Positions 34,943-44,069 of a stretch of 64,000 bases of DNA are shown here, in pieces. Every line of letters starts with the position of its first letter. Position 1 is the stretch's first letter. Source of the DNA: Pseudomonas fluorescens (GTDB lineage: Bacteria; Pseudomonadota; Gammaproteobacteria; Pseudomonadales; Pseudomonadaceae); assembly GCF_004683905.1 (NCBI RefSeq), contig NZ_CP038438.1, positions 5,580,001 through 5,644,000 of the forward strand, read 5' to 3'. The notes under the pieces are model-generated. The model saw only the letters and a program-made list of their open reading frames with translations, was not told where the DNA came from and made no database searches. The position numbers and the translations under genes are program-made.

Positions 34943-36046
34943 CTACAGCCTTACGCTGGCAAACGTCGACTCATTACGCGCCTGACTCAACGCCGACATC
35001 GGTCCCGATAGCGGCGACATCACGATCGCCTGCGGCAGCGGCAGCATCGCCACTTGCTGGGTGGTGTTGGAGCCTACGCGTTCGTCACGCGGCGGAATGC
35101 CGAAGTATTCGCGGTAGCACTTGGAGAAGTGCGGCGTCGACACGAAACCACACACCGACGCCACTTCGATGATCGACATCGGCGTCTGCTTGAGCAACTG
35201 CCGCGCGCGGATCAGGCGCAGCTTCAAGTAGTAGCGCGACGGCGAGCAGTGCAGGTATTTCTGGAACAGCCGCTCCAGCTGTCGACGCGACACGGCGACG
35301 TACACCGCCAGTTCGTCGAGGTCGATCGGCTCTTCCAGATTGGCTTCCATCAGCGCGACGATTTCCTGCAGCTTCGGCTGGTTGGTGCCGAGCATATGCT
35401 TGAGCGGCACACGCTGATGATCCTGCTCGTTGCGGATGCGTTCGTAGACGAACATTTCCGAGATCGCGGCGGACAGCTCACGCCCATGATCGCGGCTGAT
35501 CAGGTGCAGCATCATGTCCAATGGCGCGGTGCCGCCGGAGCTGGTGAAACGGTTACGGTCGAGGGTGAACAGGCGAGTGCTCATCGCCACACGCGGGAAA
35601 GCTTCCTGCATCGCCGCCAGACATTCCCAGTGCACGCTGCAATCGAACCCGTCGAGCAGACCGGCGCAAGCCAAAGCCCAACTGCCGGTGCACACCGCGC
35701 CCAGACGCTTGGACTGACGGGCCTGGCTTTGCAGCCACGAGACGTGTTCACGGGTCACGGTGCGTTGAATGCCGATCCCGCCGCAGACGATCACGGTGTC
35801 CAGGGGCGGAGCTTTGTGCATGGAGGCATCGGGGGTGATTTGCAGACCGTCACTGGCCCACACCTGGCCGCCATCGACGGTGAGGGTGCTCCAGCGATAC
35901 AGCTCACGACCGGACAATTGGTTGGCCATGCGCAGGGGCTCGACTGCGGAGGCCAGAGAAATCAGCGTGAAATTGTCCAGCAGCAGAAAGCCGATGGATT
36001 GAGGCGCACGGTTCTGGGGTTGGGCCCCGGAGTTGAACGACGTCAT
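34943..36046 (-). CDS. gbdR: Glycine betaine/dimethylglycine-responsive activator
   Basis: This 367-residue GATase1-like/AraC-family regulator has a DJ-1/PfpI-like ligand domain (about 18-190, SIGFLLLDNFTLISLASAVEPLRMANQL) and a C-terminal AraC domain (about 230-330: LDELAVYVAVSRRQLERLFQKYLH, SIIEVASVCGFVSTPHFSKCYREYFGIPPRDER). A C-terminal tail of about 40 residues follows. It is the known activator of gbcAB, dgcAB, sox, sdaB and cbcXWV in pseudomonads, and all of these lie in this window. It is monocistronic. Upstream at 36194-36205 is a perfect palindrome ACGTCGCGACGT containing overlapping GTCGC/GCGAC cores. Confidence 0.94.
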   Translation of the reverse strand: MTSFNSGAQPQNRAPQSIGFLLLDNFTLISLASAVEPLRMANQLSGRELYRWSTLTVDGGQVWASDGLQITPDASMHKAPPLDTVIVCGGIGIQRTVTREHVSWLQSQARQSKRLGAVCTGSWALACAGLLDGFDCSVHWECLAAMQEAFPRVAMSTRLFTLDRNRFTSSGGTAPLDMMLHLISRDHGRELSAAISEMFVYERIRNEQDHQRVPLKHMLGTNQPKLQEIVALMEANLEEPIDLDELAVYVAVSRRQLERLFQKYLHCSPSRYYLKLRLIRARQLLKQTPMSIIEVASVCGFVSTPHFSKCYREYFGIPPRDERVGSNTTQQVAMLPLPQAIVMSPLSGPMSALSQARNESTFASVRL

Positions 36047-36596
36047 CGCGGTATCTCCTCACACAAAGCGGGTGATGGCCTCAGGCGGAGGCTCTTGTTA
36101 TTGCCGGCGTTCTCGCGTGGGAGACGGGCTTTGTTATGACAGAGCAATTGCCATGCCTAAAATTGAATGGCTGTTCAATAACTCCTGAAAACGACGTCGC
36201 GACGTGTCTATTCAAGACGTCGGACACACGGTGTTTCGAAGTGCCATCAGCGGCGCCGAGAGCCCTGCCCCGCTGCCTGTGAGCAGATCGGTAGCACTTG
36301 TGGGAACGGGCTTGCGCGCAGTTGTTTCAGAGTGTCACCGCAAGCACGGGTGACGGACGGCAGGGAGTGCGAATGGCGCACTGCGAGTGGGAAAAGCTCT
36401 TATCTGATTGCGACGCGCTAAAAGGTGGCGCCTGCGGTTATGTGTGTTCCGTTAGCGAGCAGTTTTGACTGGTCTGGCCTCTTCGCGAGCAAGCCCGCTC
36501 CCACAATGGATCTACAGTGAACACAGAATTTGTGAACACCCGGTTCCAATGTGGGAGCGAGCTTGCTCGCGAAGAATTCAACTCGGTCTTGCTGAC
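36047..36596. other. Intergenic region upstream of gbdR
   Basis: No gene was found in these 550 bases. They hold the gbdR promoter region (with the palindrome ACGTCGCGACGT at 36194-36205), a degraded REP-like arm near 36300, and a REP pair at 36482-36573 next to the end of sdaB. Confidence 0.6.
36482..36573. repeat. Head-to-head REP pair
   Basis: TTCGCGAGCAAGCCCGCTCC (36482) and an inverted copy TGTGGGAGCGAGCTTGCTCG ending at 36573, with about 45 bases between them. Confidence 0.88.
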
Positions 36597-37973
36597 TCAG
36601 CACTCAACCGCGCTAACGGCCAAACCACCCCGCGAGGTCTCTTTATATTTGTCATGCATATCGGCGCCGGTATCACGCATGGTGCGGATCACCCGGTCCA
36701 GCGAGATGAAGTGCTGACCATCACCACGCAGGGCCATCTGCGCCGCGTTGATCGCCTTCACAGCGGCAATTGCGTTGCGCTCGATGCACGGCACCTGCAC
36801 CAGGCCGCCGACCGGATCACAGGTCAGGCCGAGGTTATGTTCCAGGCCGATTTCCGCCGCGTTGCACAGTTGCTCCGGAGTGGCACCGAGGATCTCCGCC
36901 AACCCCGCCGCCGCCATCGCGCAGGCCGAACCAACCTCGCCCTGGCAACCGACTTCGGCACCAGAGATCGAGGCGTTCTTCTTGCACAGAATCCCCACCG
37001 CCGCCGCGCCCAGGAAGTAATCGACCACATTGGCGTCGGTGACCGCTTCGCTGAACTTCATAAAGTAGTGCAACACCGCCGGGATGATCCCCGCCGCGCC
37101 ATTGGTCGGCGCCGTGACCATGCGCCCGCCGGCAGCGTTTTCTTCATTGACCGCGAGGGCATACAGGTTGACCCACTCCATGGCACTGAGGGTCGAGCCG
37201 ATCACGTTGGGCTTGTTCAACTCCTGCAGGCTGCGATGCAACTTGGCCGCGCGCCGGCGCACATTGAGACCGCCGGGAAGGATGCCTTCGTGCTTGAGGC
37301 CCTGCTCGACGCAATCCTGCATCGCCCGCCACAGCTTCATCAGCCCGGCACGGATTTCCTCTTCGCTGCGCCAGACCTTTTCGTTGGCCATCATCAGTTC
37401 GGCGACACGCAGGTTGTTCTTTTGGCACAGCTGCAGCAGTTCCACCGCGCTGGAAAAGTCGTAAGGCAATTCGGTGCGATCCAGATCGACCACACCGCTG
37501 GATGCCTGCGCCTGATCCACGACAAAACCGCCACCGACCGAATAGTAGGTGTCGCGATGAATCTCGCCGTGATCGCCTTCGGCAACCAGAGTCATGGCGT
37601 TGGGATGGAACGGCAGGTTTTCGTCGATCAGGCGCATGTCGCGGGCCCAGACAAACGGCACCGACAGACGACCATCCAATAACAGCGTGTGAGTTTCGCG
37701 CAGCGCCTGAATACGCGGGCCGATCTGCGACGGGTCGATTGCGTCCGGCCACTCGCCCATCAAGCCCATGATCACTGCATTGTCGCTGCCGTGGCCGATA
37801 CCGGTAGCCGACAGTGAGCCGAACAGTTGCACTTCTATACGCCGTACCTGCTCCAGCAGGTGCCGGTCGCGCAGCGCTTCGACAAACAGGGCGGCGGCGC
37901 GCATCGGGCCGACGGTGTGGGAACTGGACGGGCCGATGCCGATTTTGAACAGGTCGAAAACGCTGATAGCCAT
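36597..37973 (-). CDS. sdaB: L-serine ammonia-lyase (4Fe-4S)
   Basis: This 458-residue single-chain iron-sulphur serine dehydratase converts L-serine to pyruvate and ammonia. The N-terminal MAISVFDLFKIGIGPSSSHTVGPMRAA carries the SSSHT substrate motif. The cluster Cys residues lie in EVGCQGEVGSACAMAAAG, the CDPVGGLVQVPCIERN segment and the C-terminal tail. Length is standard. It completes the choline-to-pyruvate route after GlyA and lies next to gbdR. Orthologues here are GbdR-controlled. Confidence 0.94.
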   Translation of the reverse strand: MAISVFDLFKIGIGPSSSHTVGPMRAAALFVEALRDRHLLEQVRRIEVQLFGSLSATGIGHGSDNAVIMGLMGEWPDAIDPSQIGPRIQALRETHTLLLDGRLSVPFVWARDMRLIDENLPFHPNAMTLVAEGDHGEIHRDTYYSVGGGFVVDQAQASSGVVDLDRTELPYDFSSAVELLQLCQKNNLRVAELMMANEKVWRSEEEIRAGLMKLWRAMQDCVEQGLKHEGILPGGLNVRRRAAKLHRSLQELNKPNVIGSTLSAMEWVNLYALAVNEENAAGGRMVTAPTNGAAGIIPAVLHYFMKFSEAVTDANVVDYFLGAAAVGILCKKNASISGAEVGCQGEVGSACAMAAAGLAEILGATPEQLCNAAEIGLEHNLGLTCDPVGGLVQVPCIERNAIAAVKAINAAQMALRGDGQHFISLDRVIRTMRDTGADMHDKYKETSRGGLAVSAVEC

Positions 37974-38409
37974 TGCTGCAGAGCTCCTGAGGATGCCGTT
38001 CCCGGGCGTTAAGCGCCCGCTGGCGGAGCTGCTACGCTCAAGCTGCGATCCGCCGGAATGCCCGCATCATCAGGCTTTTGTCAGGTCGCTCGGCGTCTGA
38101 CACCGACGCACTCATGCCCAGCAACGCCGTGCCGGTTTCCTCCCGTGTTTTCGCCGTTTTTATGCGGTTCAGATGGCCAAACGGGGCGGAAAAAAGCTGT
38201 AAACGACGTCACTGACACTGGATGCGACCATCCCTGTACTGGATACGACCCACCCTGTAGGCGTCAGATTTTCACTGGTACATGATCGTTATGACTCGAT
38301 TGCAAGGCGCCGTGGTAGAGCTGTCTCCAGAACGCCATCCAACCGCAACCTATAAGTGCGGTGGTCCACAGTCGGAACACTGCCAAAAAAAACACCAAGG
38401 AGTCCATCC
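37974..38409. other. Divergent control region of sdaB and cbcX
   Basis: No gene was found in these 436 bases. The region must contain the promoters of sdaB (minus) and cbcX (plus) and holds the 21-base direct repeat at 38217-38258. A GGGCGTTAAGCGCCC hairpin lies near 38003-38020, just upstream of sdaB. Confidence 0.6.
38217..38258. promoter_or_regulatory. Candidate AraC-type operator upstream of cbcX
   Basis: Two adjacent 21-base units, ACTGGATGCGACCATCCCTG and ACTGGATACGACCCACCCTG (each plus T), match at 18 of 21 positions, about 150-190 bases before cbcX. The GCGAC/ACGAC cores are 21 bases apart, as in the caiX region, and close to the 20 of gbcA/gbcB. GbdR is the expected binder because cbcXWV is a known GbdR target. 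Confidence 0.6.
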
Positions 38410-39357
38410 ATGAAAGGTTCCCCGTCGTTGTTGTTGGCCGCCATGCTGAGTCTGCCGTTACTGGCGCAAGCTGCAGAACCGGCGCAGTGCAGTACCGTAA
38501 ATTTCTCCGATGTCGGCTGGACCGACATCACCGCCACCACCGCCACCACTTCGGTGGTGCTCGACGCCCTCGGCTACAAGACCAAGACCACCATGATCTC
38601 CGTGCCCGTGACCTACAAGTCGCTGGCCGACGGCAAGAATATGGACGTGTTCCTCGGTAACTGGATGCCGACCATGGAAAACGACATCAAGGCCTACCGC
38701 GATGCCGGCACCGTCGAAGTGGTGCGCACCAATCTCAAAGGTGCCAAGTACACCCTCGCCGTACCGCAAGCCCTGTACGACAAGGGACTGCATGACTTCG
38801 CCGACATCGCCAAATTCAAGAAAGAGCTCGATGGCAAGATCTACGGCATCGAGCCTGGCAACGACGGCAACCGCCTGATCCAGAGCATGATCGACAAGGA
38901 CGCTTTCGGTTTGAAAACCGCCGGCTTCAAGGTCGTCGAATCGTCCGAAGCGGGCATGCTCTCGCAGGTCGACCGCGCGCAGAAACGCGACACCGCCGTG
39001 GTCTTCCTCGGCTGGGCGCCGCACCCGATGAACAAGCGCTTCAAGATTCAATACCTGACCGGCGGCGATGACTTCTTCGGCCCCGATTTCGGTGCTGCCA
39101 CCGTGGCGACCAACACCCGCAAGGGCTACACCACCGAATGCAGCAACGTCGGTCAGTTGCTGAAGAACCTGGAGTTCACCGTCGACATGGAAAGTACCCT
39201 GATGGGCAACATCCTCGACGACAAGATGAAGCCTGAAGCGGCCGCCAAGGCCTGGCTGAAAAAGAACCCTCAGGTGCTCGATACCTGGCTCGCTGGCGTG
39301 ACCACCATTGACGGTAAACCAGGCCTGGAGGCCGTGAAAGCCAAGCTCGCACAGTAA
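38410..39357 (+). CDS. cbcX: Choline/betaine/carnitine-binding periplasmic protein
   Basis: This 315-residue ABC substrate-binding protein has a signal peptide (cleavage after AQAAE, about 22). Betaine-type pocket residues appear at VGWTDITA, GNWMPTM and LGWAPHPMN. It is a close paralogue of CaiX in this window. It is the first gene of cbcXWV, the Pseudomonas quaternary-ammonium importer that also accepts CaiX and, in other strains, BetX. The likely operator lies upstream at 38217-38258. Confidence 0.95.
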   Translation: MKGSPSLLLAAMLSLPLLAQAAEPAQCSTVNFSDVGWTDITATTATTSVVLDALGYKTKTTMISVPVTYKSLADGKNMDVFLGNWMPTMENDIKAYRDAGTVEVVRTNLKGAKYTLAVPQALYDKGLHDFADIAKFKKELDGKIYGIEPGNDGNRLIQSMIDKDAFGLKTAGFKVVESSEAGMLSQVDRAQKRDTAVVFLGWAPHPMNKRFKIQYLTGGDDFFGPDFGAATVATNTRKGYTTECSNVGQLLKNLEFTVDMESTLMGNILDDKMKPEAAAKAWLKKNPQVLDTWLAGVTTIDGKPGLEAVKAKLAQ

Positions 39358-39423
39358 TTGCCTTACGCCGGGCGAGTTCGCTCGCCCGGGCTGTTTATTC
39401 CTTGCATGCGGACGTTCACTACC

Positions 39424-40269
39424 ATGCTGATTGATCAGAAAATCCCTTTAGGCCAGTACATCGCGGGCTTCGTTGAATGGTTGACGCAACACGGCGCCAG
39501 CACCTTCGACGCAATCGCCGTGACACTGGAAACGATGATCCACGGCGTGACGTTTGCGCTGACCTGGTTCAATCCCTTTGTCTTGATCGGCCTCATCGCC
39601 CTGCTCGCGCATTTCATCCAGCGCAAATGGGGGCTGACTGTTTTTGTGATTGCCTCGTTCCTGCTGATCCTCAACCTGGGGTACTGGCAGGAAACCATGG
39701 AAACCCTCGCCCAGGTCATGTTCGCGACCCTGGTCTGCGTGGTCATCGGCGTGCCGTTGGGCATCGTCGCCGCCCACAAGCCGATGTTCTACACTTTAAT
39801 GCGTCCGGTACTCGATCTGATGCAGACCGTACCGACCTTCGTTTACCTCATTCCTACCCTGACCCTCTTCGGGCTGGGTGTGGTGCCGGGCCTGATCTCC
39901 ACGGTGGTGTTCGCCATCGCTGCGCCGATCCGCCTGACCTACCTGGGCATCCGCGATGTCCCGCAAGAACTGATGGACGCCGGCAAGGCCTTCGGCTGCT
40001 CGCGTCGCCAATTGCTCTCACGGATCGAACTGCCTCACGCCATGCCGAGCATCGCTGCCGGCATCACCCAGTGCATCATGCTGTCGCTGTCGATGGTGGT
40101 GATCGCGGCACTGGTAGGCGCCGACGGACTCGGCAAACCGGTGGTCAACGCACTGAACACTGCTGATATCGCCCTGGGCTTCGAAGCGGGCCTGGCGATC
40201 GTACTGCTGGCGATCATGCTCGACCGTATCTGCAAACAACCCGACGCCAAAGTAGGGGGTGACGCATGA
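39424..40269 (+). CDS. cbcW: Quaternary-amine ABC transporter permease
   Basis: This 281-residue inner-membrane permease has about six membrane segments. The EAA loop GAPIRLTYLGIRDVPQELMDAGKAFGCSRRQLLSRIELPHAMPSI has an Ala-first variant of the canonical pattern and contacts CbcV. The start MLIDQKIPLGQYI was chosen as the ATG after ACTACC; a longer upstream frame is not supported. The last four bases overlap the cbcV start (ATGA), so the two are coupled. Confidence 0.94.
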   Translation: MLIDQKIPLGQYIAGFVEWLTQHGASTFDAIAVTLETMIHGVTFALTWFNPFVLIGLIALLAHFIQRKWGLTVFVIASFLLILNLGYWQETMETLAQVMFATLVCVVIGVPLGIVAAHKPMFYTLMRPVLDLMQTVPTFVYLIPTLTLFGLGVVPGLISTVVFAIAAPIRLTYLGIRDVPQELMDAGKAFGCSRRQLLSRIELPHAMPSIAAGITQCIMLSLSMVVIAALVGADGLGKPVVNALNTADIALGFEAGLAIVLLAIMLDRICKQPDAKVGGDA

Positions 40270-41444
40270 GCATAATTCGCTTCGATAACGTTGACGTGAT
40301 CTTCACCAAGGATCCGCGCGAAGCACTGAAACTTCTCGATCAAGGTTTGACCCGCAGCGAGATCCTGAAAAAGACCGGGCAGATCGTCGGCGTGGAAAAG
40401 GCCAGTCTGGACATCAACAAGGGCGAGATCTGCGTACTGATGGGCCTGTCCGGCTCCGGCAAGTCAAGCCTGCTGCGCTGCATCAACGGCCTCAACACCG
40501 TGAGTCGCGGCAAGCTGTTCGTCGAGCACGAAGGCAAGCAGATCGACATCGCTTCCTGCACCCCGGCCGAACTGAAAATGATGCGCACCAAACGCATCGC
40601 CATGGTGTTCCAGAAGTTCGCCCTGATGCCGTGGCTGACGGTGCGCGAGAACATCAGCTTCGGTCTGGAAATGCAGGGCCGACCGGAAAAGGAACGGCGC
40701 AAGCTGGTCGACGACAAGCTCGAACTGGTCGGCCTGACTCAATGGCGCAACAAGAAGCCCGATGAACTCTCCGGCGGCATGCAGCAGCGTGTGGGCCTGG
40801 CCCGGGCGCTGGCGATGGATGCCGATATTCTGCTGATGGACGAACCGTTCTCGGCACTCGACCCGCTGATCCGTCAGGGCCTGCAGGATGAACTGCTGGA
40901 ATTGCAACGCAAGCTGAGCAAGACCATCGTTTTTGTGAGTCACGATCTCGACGAGGCACTCAAACTGGGTAGCCGCATCGCGATCATGAAGGACGGCCGG
41001 ATCATCCAGTACAGCGTGCCGGAAGAGATCGTACTGAACCCGGCGGACGACTATGTGCGCACCTTCGTGGCCCACACCAATCCGCTCAACGTCCTGTGTG
41101 GCCGCAGCCTGATGCGCACGCTGGACAACTGCAAACGCATCAACGGTTCGGTATGCCTCGACCCGGGTGGCGATTCGTGGCTGGACCTGGCCGAAGGCAA
41201 CACGATCAAGGGTGCGCGGCAGAACGGTTCGGTACTGAACCTGCAGAACTGGGCACCGGGGCAAGCAGTGGAAGCGCTGGAGCGCAAGCCGACACTGGTG
41301 GACTCGAACATCGGCATGCGCGATGCGCTGCAGATTCGCTACCAGACCGGCAACAAACTGGTGCTGCACGACAACAACCATGTGGTGGGGATTCTGGGCG
41401 ACAGCGAGCTGTATCACGCGTTGCTGGGCAAGAACCTGGGGTAA
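40266..41444 (+). CDS. cbcV: Quaternary-amine ABC transporter ATPase
   Basis: This 392-residue ATPase of the ProV/OpuAA type has Walker A GLSGSGKSS (about 60-68), signature LSGGMQQRVGLARALA (about 167-182), Walker B ILLMDEPFSALDP (about 188-200) and the switch His in VFVSHDLDEA. The C-terminal part (about 280-392) is a CBS-like regulatory region ending NNHVVGILGDSELYHALLG, as in other betaine importers. It ends just before a strong bidirectional terminator that separates it from the convergent betT. Confidence 0.95.
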   Translation: MSIIRFDNVDVIFTKDPREALKLLDQGLTRSEILKKTGQIVGVEKASLDINKGEICVLMGLSGSGKSSLLRCINGLNTVSRGKLFVEHEGKQIDIASCTPAELKMMRTKRIAMVFQKFALMPWLTVRENISFGLEMQGRPEKERRKLVDDKLELVGLTQWRNKKPDELSGGMQQRVGLARALAMDADILLMDEPFSALDPLIRQGLQDELLELQRKLSKTIVFVSHDLDEALKLGSRIAIMKDGRIIQYSVPEEIVLNPADDYVRTFVAHTNPLNVLCGRSLMRTLDNCKRINGSVCLDPGGDSWLDLAEGNTIKGARQNGSVLNLQNWAPGQAVEALERKPTLVDSNIGMRDALQIRYQTGNKLVLHDNNHVVGILGDSELYHALLGKNLG

Positions 41445-41457
41445 GAACCACAGACAC

Positions 41458-41488
41458 AAAAACGCCGCGAGAGGATCGCGGCGTTTTT
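41458..41488. terminator. Bidirectional intrinsic terminator between cbcV and betT
   Basis: A perfect stem CGCCGCGA / TCGCGGCG with a five-base loop, flanked by AAAAA on the left and TTTTT on the right, so it works on both strands. It serves convergent cbcV (plus) and betT (minus). Confidence 0.92.
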
Positions 41489-41532
41489 GTTTATCGGAAT
41501 ACAGGGCGTTCAGCGTTGGAGCTGATGGCCCC

Positions 41533-41597
41533 TTCGCGAGCAAGCCCGCTCCCACAGTTAAAATGCATTCCAATGTGGGAGCGGGCTTGCTCGCGAA
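41533..41597. repeat. Head-to-head REP pair
   Basis: TTCGCGAGCAAGCCCGCTCC and its inverted copy with about 17 bases between them, between the terminator and the betT stop. Confidence 0.88.
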
Positions 41598-41643
41598 GAA
41601 TGCGGCACGGTGCTTCAGACAGAAACACCGCACCACCTACAAC

Positions 41644-43641
41644 TTAGCTATACACCCGGCCAAGGAGCTGCCGATGGCTTTCAAACTGATCGAGCACATC
41701 GCGTGTGATCTGATCCTGCGTGAAGCCCATCAGGTCGTAGTCCTGGCTGCCGTTGTGCAAATACACCTCGGCGCGGTAGTAACGCTGGCGAGCTTCATCG
41801 GACTGGGCCGATTCGGTCGGGGTCGCCAGATAGCCGTCCAGGCTCACTTCGTAGACGAAAGGGTTACCCTCTTCCATCTCGACGCGCACGCCCATGCAGC
41901 GCTTGGATTTGCCCAGCAGCGTCTGCACTTCCAGACCCTGCGCACGCATTTGTGCGGCAGCGTCTTCCAGCGCCGGGCTGACCTGCTTGTCCATGAAACG
42001 CTGCACCACCGATTGGCTCGGTTGCAGATCCAGCTGCGTCAGACGCTCGCTGAAACCACGACGACCGCGCTCAGCCAGTTGCGCCTGCTCCTGTTCGATC
42101 TGCACGTCCTGACGCATCGCCTTGTGCAAGCCGAACATGAAGAACACCAGCACCACCGAGAACGGCAGACCGGCCAGCACCACCATGGTTTGCATGGCTT
42201 CGAAGTTACCGGCGAACAGCAGACCGATGGTCACCAGCGTGATCACCACCGACCAGAAGATCCGCAGCCAGTGCGGCGCATCTTCATCAACGTTGCCGCC
42301 CTTGCAGGACAGATTCGCCATCATCACCGCGCCGGAGTCGGCCGGGGTCAGGAACAGCACGAAACCGACGAAGATCGACACACCGATGACGACTTTCGAC
42401 GCCGGGTAGTGTTCCAGCAACTGGTAGATCGCCATCGACGGTTGTTCCAGCGCCGTCTTGCCGAGTTCCACCGCCCCCTGGTTCATCACCAGATCCAGTG
42501 CCGAGTTACCGAAGATCGACAGCCACGCCAGGGTGAAACCCAACGGGATCAGCAGTACGCCAGCGACCAGCTCACGCACGGTACGACCACGGGAAATACG
42601 CGCGATGAACATGCCGACGAATGGTGCCCAGGAAATCCACCAGGCCCAGTAGAACAGGGTCCACAGGCCCAGCCAGCGGTCGGACTTGGCGTTGTCGCCT
42701 TCGTAGACGTACAGGTCGAAGGTCTTCAGCACCACGCCGTTGAGGTAGTCACCGATGTTCTGCACGAAGCCGTTGAGCAGGTGCAGGGTCGGGCCGAACA
42801 GCAGGACAAAAATCAGCAGGCCGCTGAACAGCACGATGTTCAGGTTGGACAGACGACGAATGCCATTTTCCACGCCGGACACGGCAGCGATGGTCGCCAC
42901 GGTGCTCATCACGATGATCACGATCAGAAGATTGGTGTTGCTGTGTTCCATGCCGAACAGGTTTTCCAGACCCGAGGACACCTGCAGCGAGCCGATCCCC
43001 AGATTGGTCACCAGACCCAGCAGGGTCACGAACATGCCGAAGCCGTCCACTGCATGACCGGCGGCGCCCTTGACCCAACGCTCGCCGACCAGCGGATACA
43101 GCGCCGAACGCAGGGCCAGCGGCTGGTTATGACGGTAGGCAAAGTACGCCACGGCCAGACCGACCAGTGCGTAGATCGCCCAGCCGTGCAGGCCCCAGTG
43201 CAGGAAAGTCAGTTGCACCGCCTGACGCGCGGCCAGGTTGGTGGCCGCTGCGCCTTCCGGCGGATTGAAGTAATGGTCCAGCGGCTCGGAGGCGCCGAAG
43301 TACAGCAGCGAAATACCGATACCCGACGAGAACAGCATCCCCGCCCAGGCGCCGTAGCTGAAATCCGGGGTGTCGTCCTTGCTGCCCAGTTTGAGTTTGC
43401 CGTAGGAGGAAAACGCCAGGCCCACCACAAACACCAGGTAGGCGGCGATCACCACCATGTAGTACCAGCCGAAGCTGCGCGACAACCAGGCCTGAGCGAT
43501 ACCCAACAATCTGCCGGCCTCTTGCGGGGCGATGATCAGAATGGCGGTCAACAACAGAATCAACGCGGTAGAGGTGTAAAACACCCAACCGTTGACCGTC
43601 ACCTTCTCGGGCGGGGTCTTTATAAGAGAGGCAGAACTCAT
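41644..43641 (-). CDS. betT: BCCT-family choline transporter
   Basis: This 665-residue secondary transporter starts at MSSASLIKTPPEKVTVNG (43641) behind a GGAG site; the open frame to 43677 is longer than the family start. It has twelve predicted membrane segments, with BCCT signature residues in GIGISLLYFGASEPLDHYF and WTLFYWAWWISWAPFVGMFIARISRGRTVRE. A hydrophilic C-terminal tail of about 150 residues follows, as in osmoresponsive BetT. It faces betI across a control region with the BetI operator, so choline entry and oxidation are induced together. Confidence 0.95.
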   Translation of the reverse strand: MSSASLIKTPPEKVTVNGWVFYTSTALILLLTAILIIAPQEAGRLLGIAQAWLSRSFGWYYMVVIAAYLVFVVGLAFSSYGKLKLGSKDDTPDFSYGAWAGMLFSSGIGISLLYFGASEPLDHYFNPPEGAAATNLAARQAVQLTFLHWGLHGWAIYALVGLAVAYFAYRHNQPLALRSALYPLVGERWVKGAAGHAVDGFGMFVTLLGLVTNLGIGSLQVSSGLENLFGMEHSNTNLLIVIIVMSTVATIAAVSGVENGIRRLSNLNIVLFSGLLIFVLLFGPTLHLLNGFVQNIGDYLNGVVLKTFDLYVYEGDNAKSDRWLGLWTLFYWAWWISWAPFVGMFIARISRGRTVRELVAGVLLIPLGFTLAWLSIFGNSALDLVMNQGAVELGKTALEQPSMAIYQLLEHYPASKVVIGVSIFVGFVLFLTPADSGAVMMANLSCKGGNVDEDAPHWLRIFWSVVITLVTIGLLFAGNFEAMQTMVVLAGLPFSVVLVFFMFGLHKAMRQDVQIEQEQAQLAERGRRGFSERLTQLDLQPSQSVVQRFMDKQVSPALEDAAAQMRAQGLEVQTLLGKSKRCMGVRVEMEEGNPFVYEVSLDGYLATPTESAQSDEARQRYYRAEVYLHNGSQDYDLMGFTQDQITRDVLDQFESHRQLLGRVYS

Positions 43642-44069
43642 GGCACAAATGCTCCAGGCAGTGCGAGAGAAGAACACAAGGCAACACGGAACCCGACCAA
43701 TCGGTTAGTTGGCAGCCGACCGGCGGGTGATATAAAGACACCCCGAAAAAAGCCCGAACCTGCCGAAATGGCGTTGCGAATCGCTTTCGTGGCCAAAGCT
43801 GTGCGGACGTTCATCCGAAACCTGGCCCCGAGCGTCTTGCCCATTCAACACGTCCATCGAACAGCGAACCGCGCCATGCCCCACGCAGGTTTCAAGCATT
43901 TTCGGATGTCGTTTTATCGCCATTTACAAGCAGAAAAAATCTGTAGGCAGCGACGATTTGTCGCAGATCTTATTCTTTGTTGATTGAACGTTCAATCAAA
44001 ACAAAATAGACTGGCCCTCAATCCGATAGGCGTTTATCGCCCGTCGGAAGGCCTAAGGAGATGTGCAAG
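43642..44069. promoter_or_regulatory. betT/betI divergent control region
   Basis: These 428 bases have no gene. The operator lies at 43980-43999, and two promoter-like pairs face outward from it. For betT (minus) these are TTGAAC at 43990-43995 and TAAGAT at 43967-43972; for betI (plus) TTGAAC at 43984-43989 and TAGACT at 44007-44012. Both spacers are 17 bases. An AGCGACGATTTGTCGC inverted repeat lies near 43950. Promoter calls are by eye. Confidence 0.65.
43980..43999. promoter_or_regulatory. BetI operator palindrome
   Basis: TTGATTGAACGTTCAATCAA is a perfect 20-base palindrome between betT and betI. Such a site is expected for the TetR-family repressor BetI. Both predicted -35 hexamers (TTGAAC) lie inside it, one per strand. 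Confidence 0.85.

Noticed and set aside
41323..43983. 886-codon open frame on the plus strand
   Set aside because: It reads through cbcV in another frame, a terminator, a REP pair and then antisense to betT; a shadow frame.
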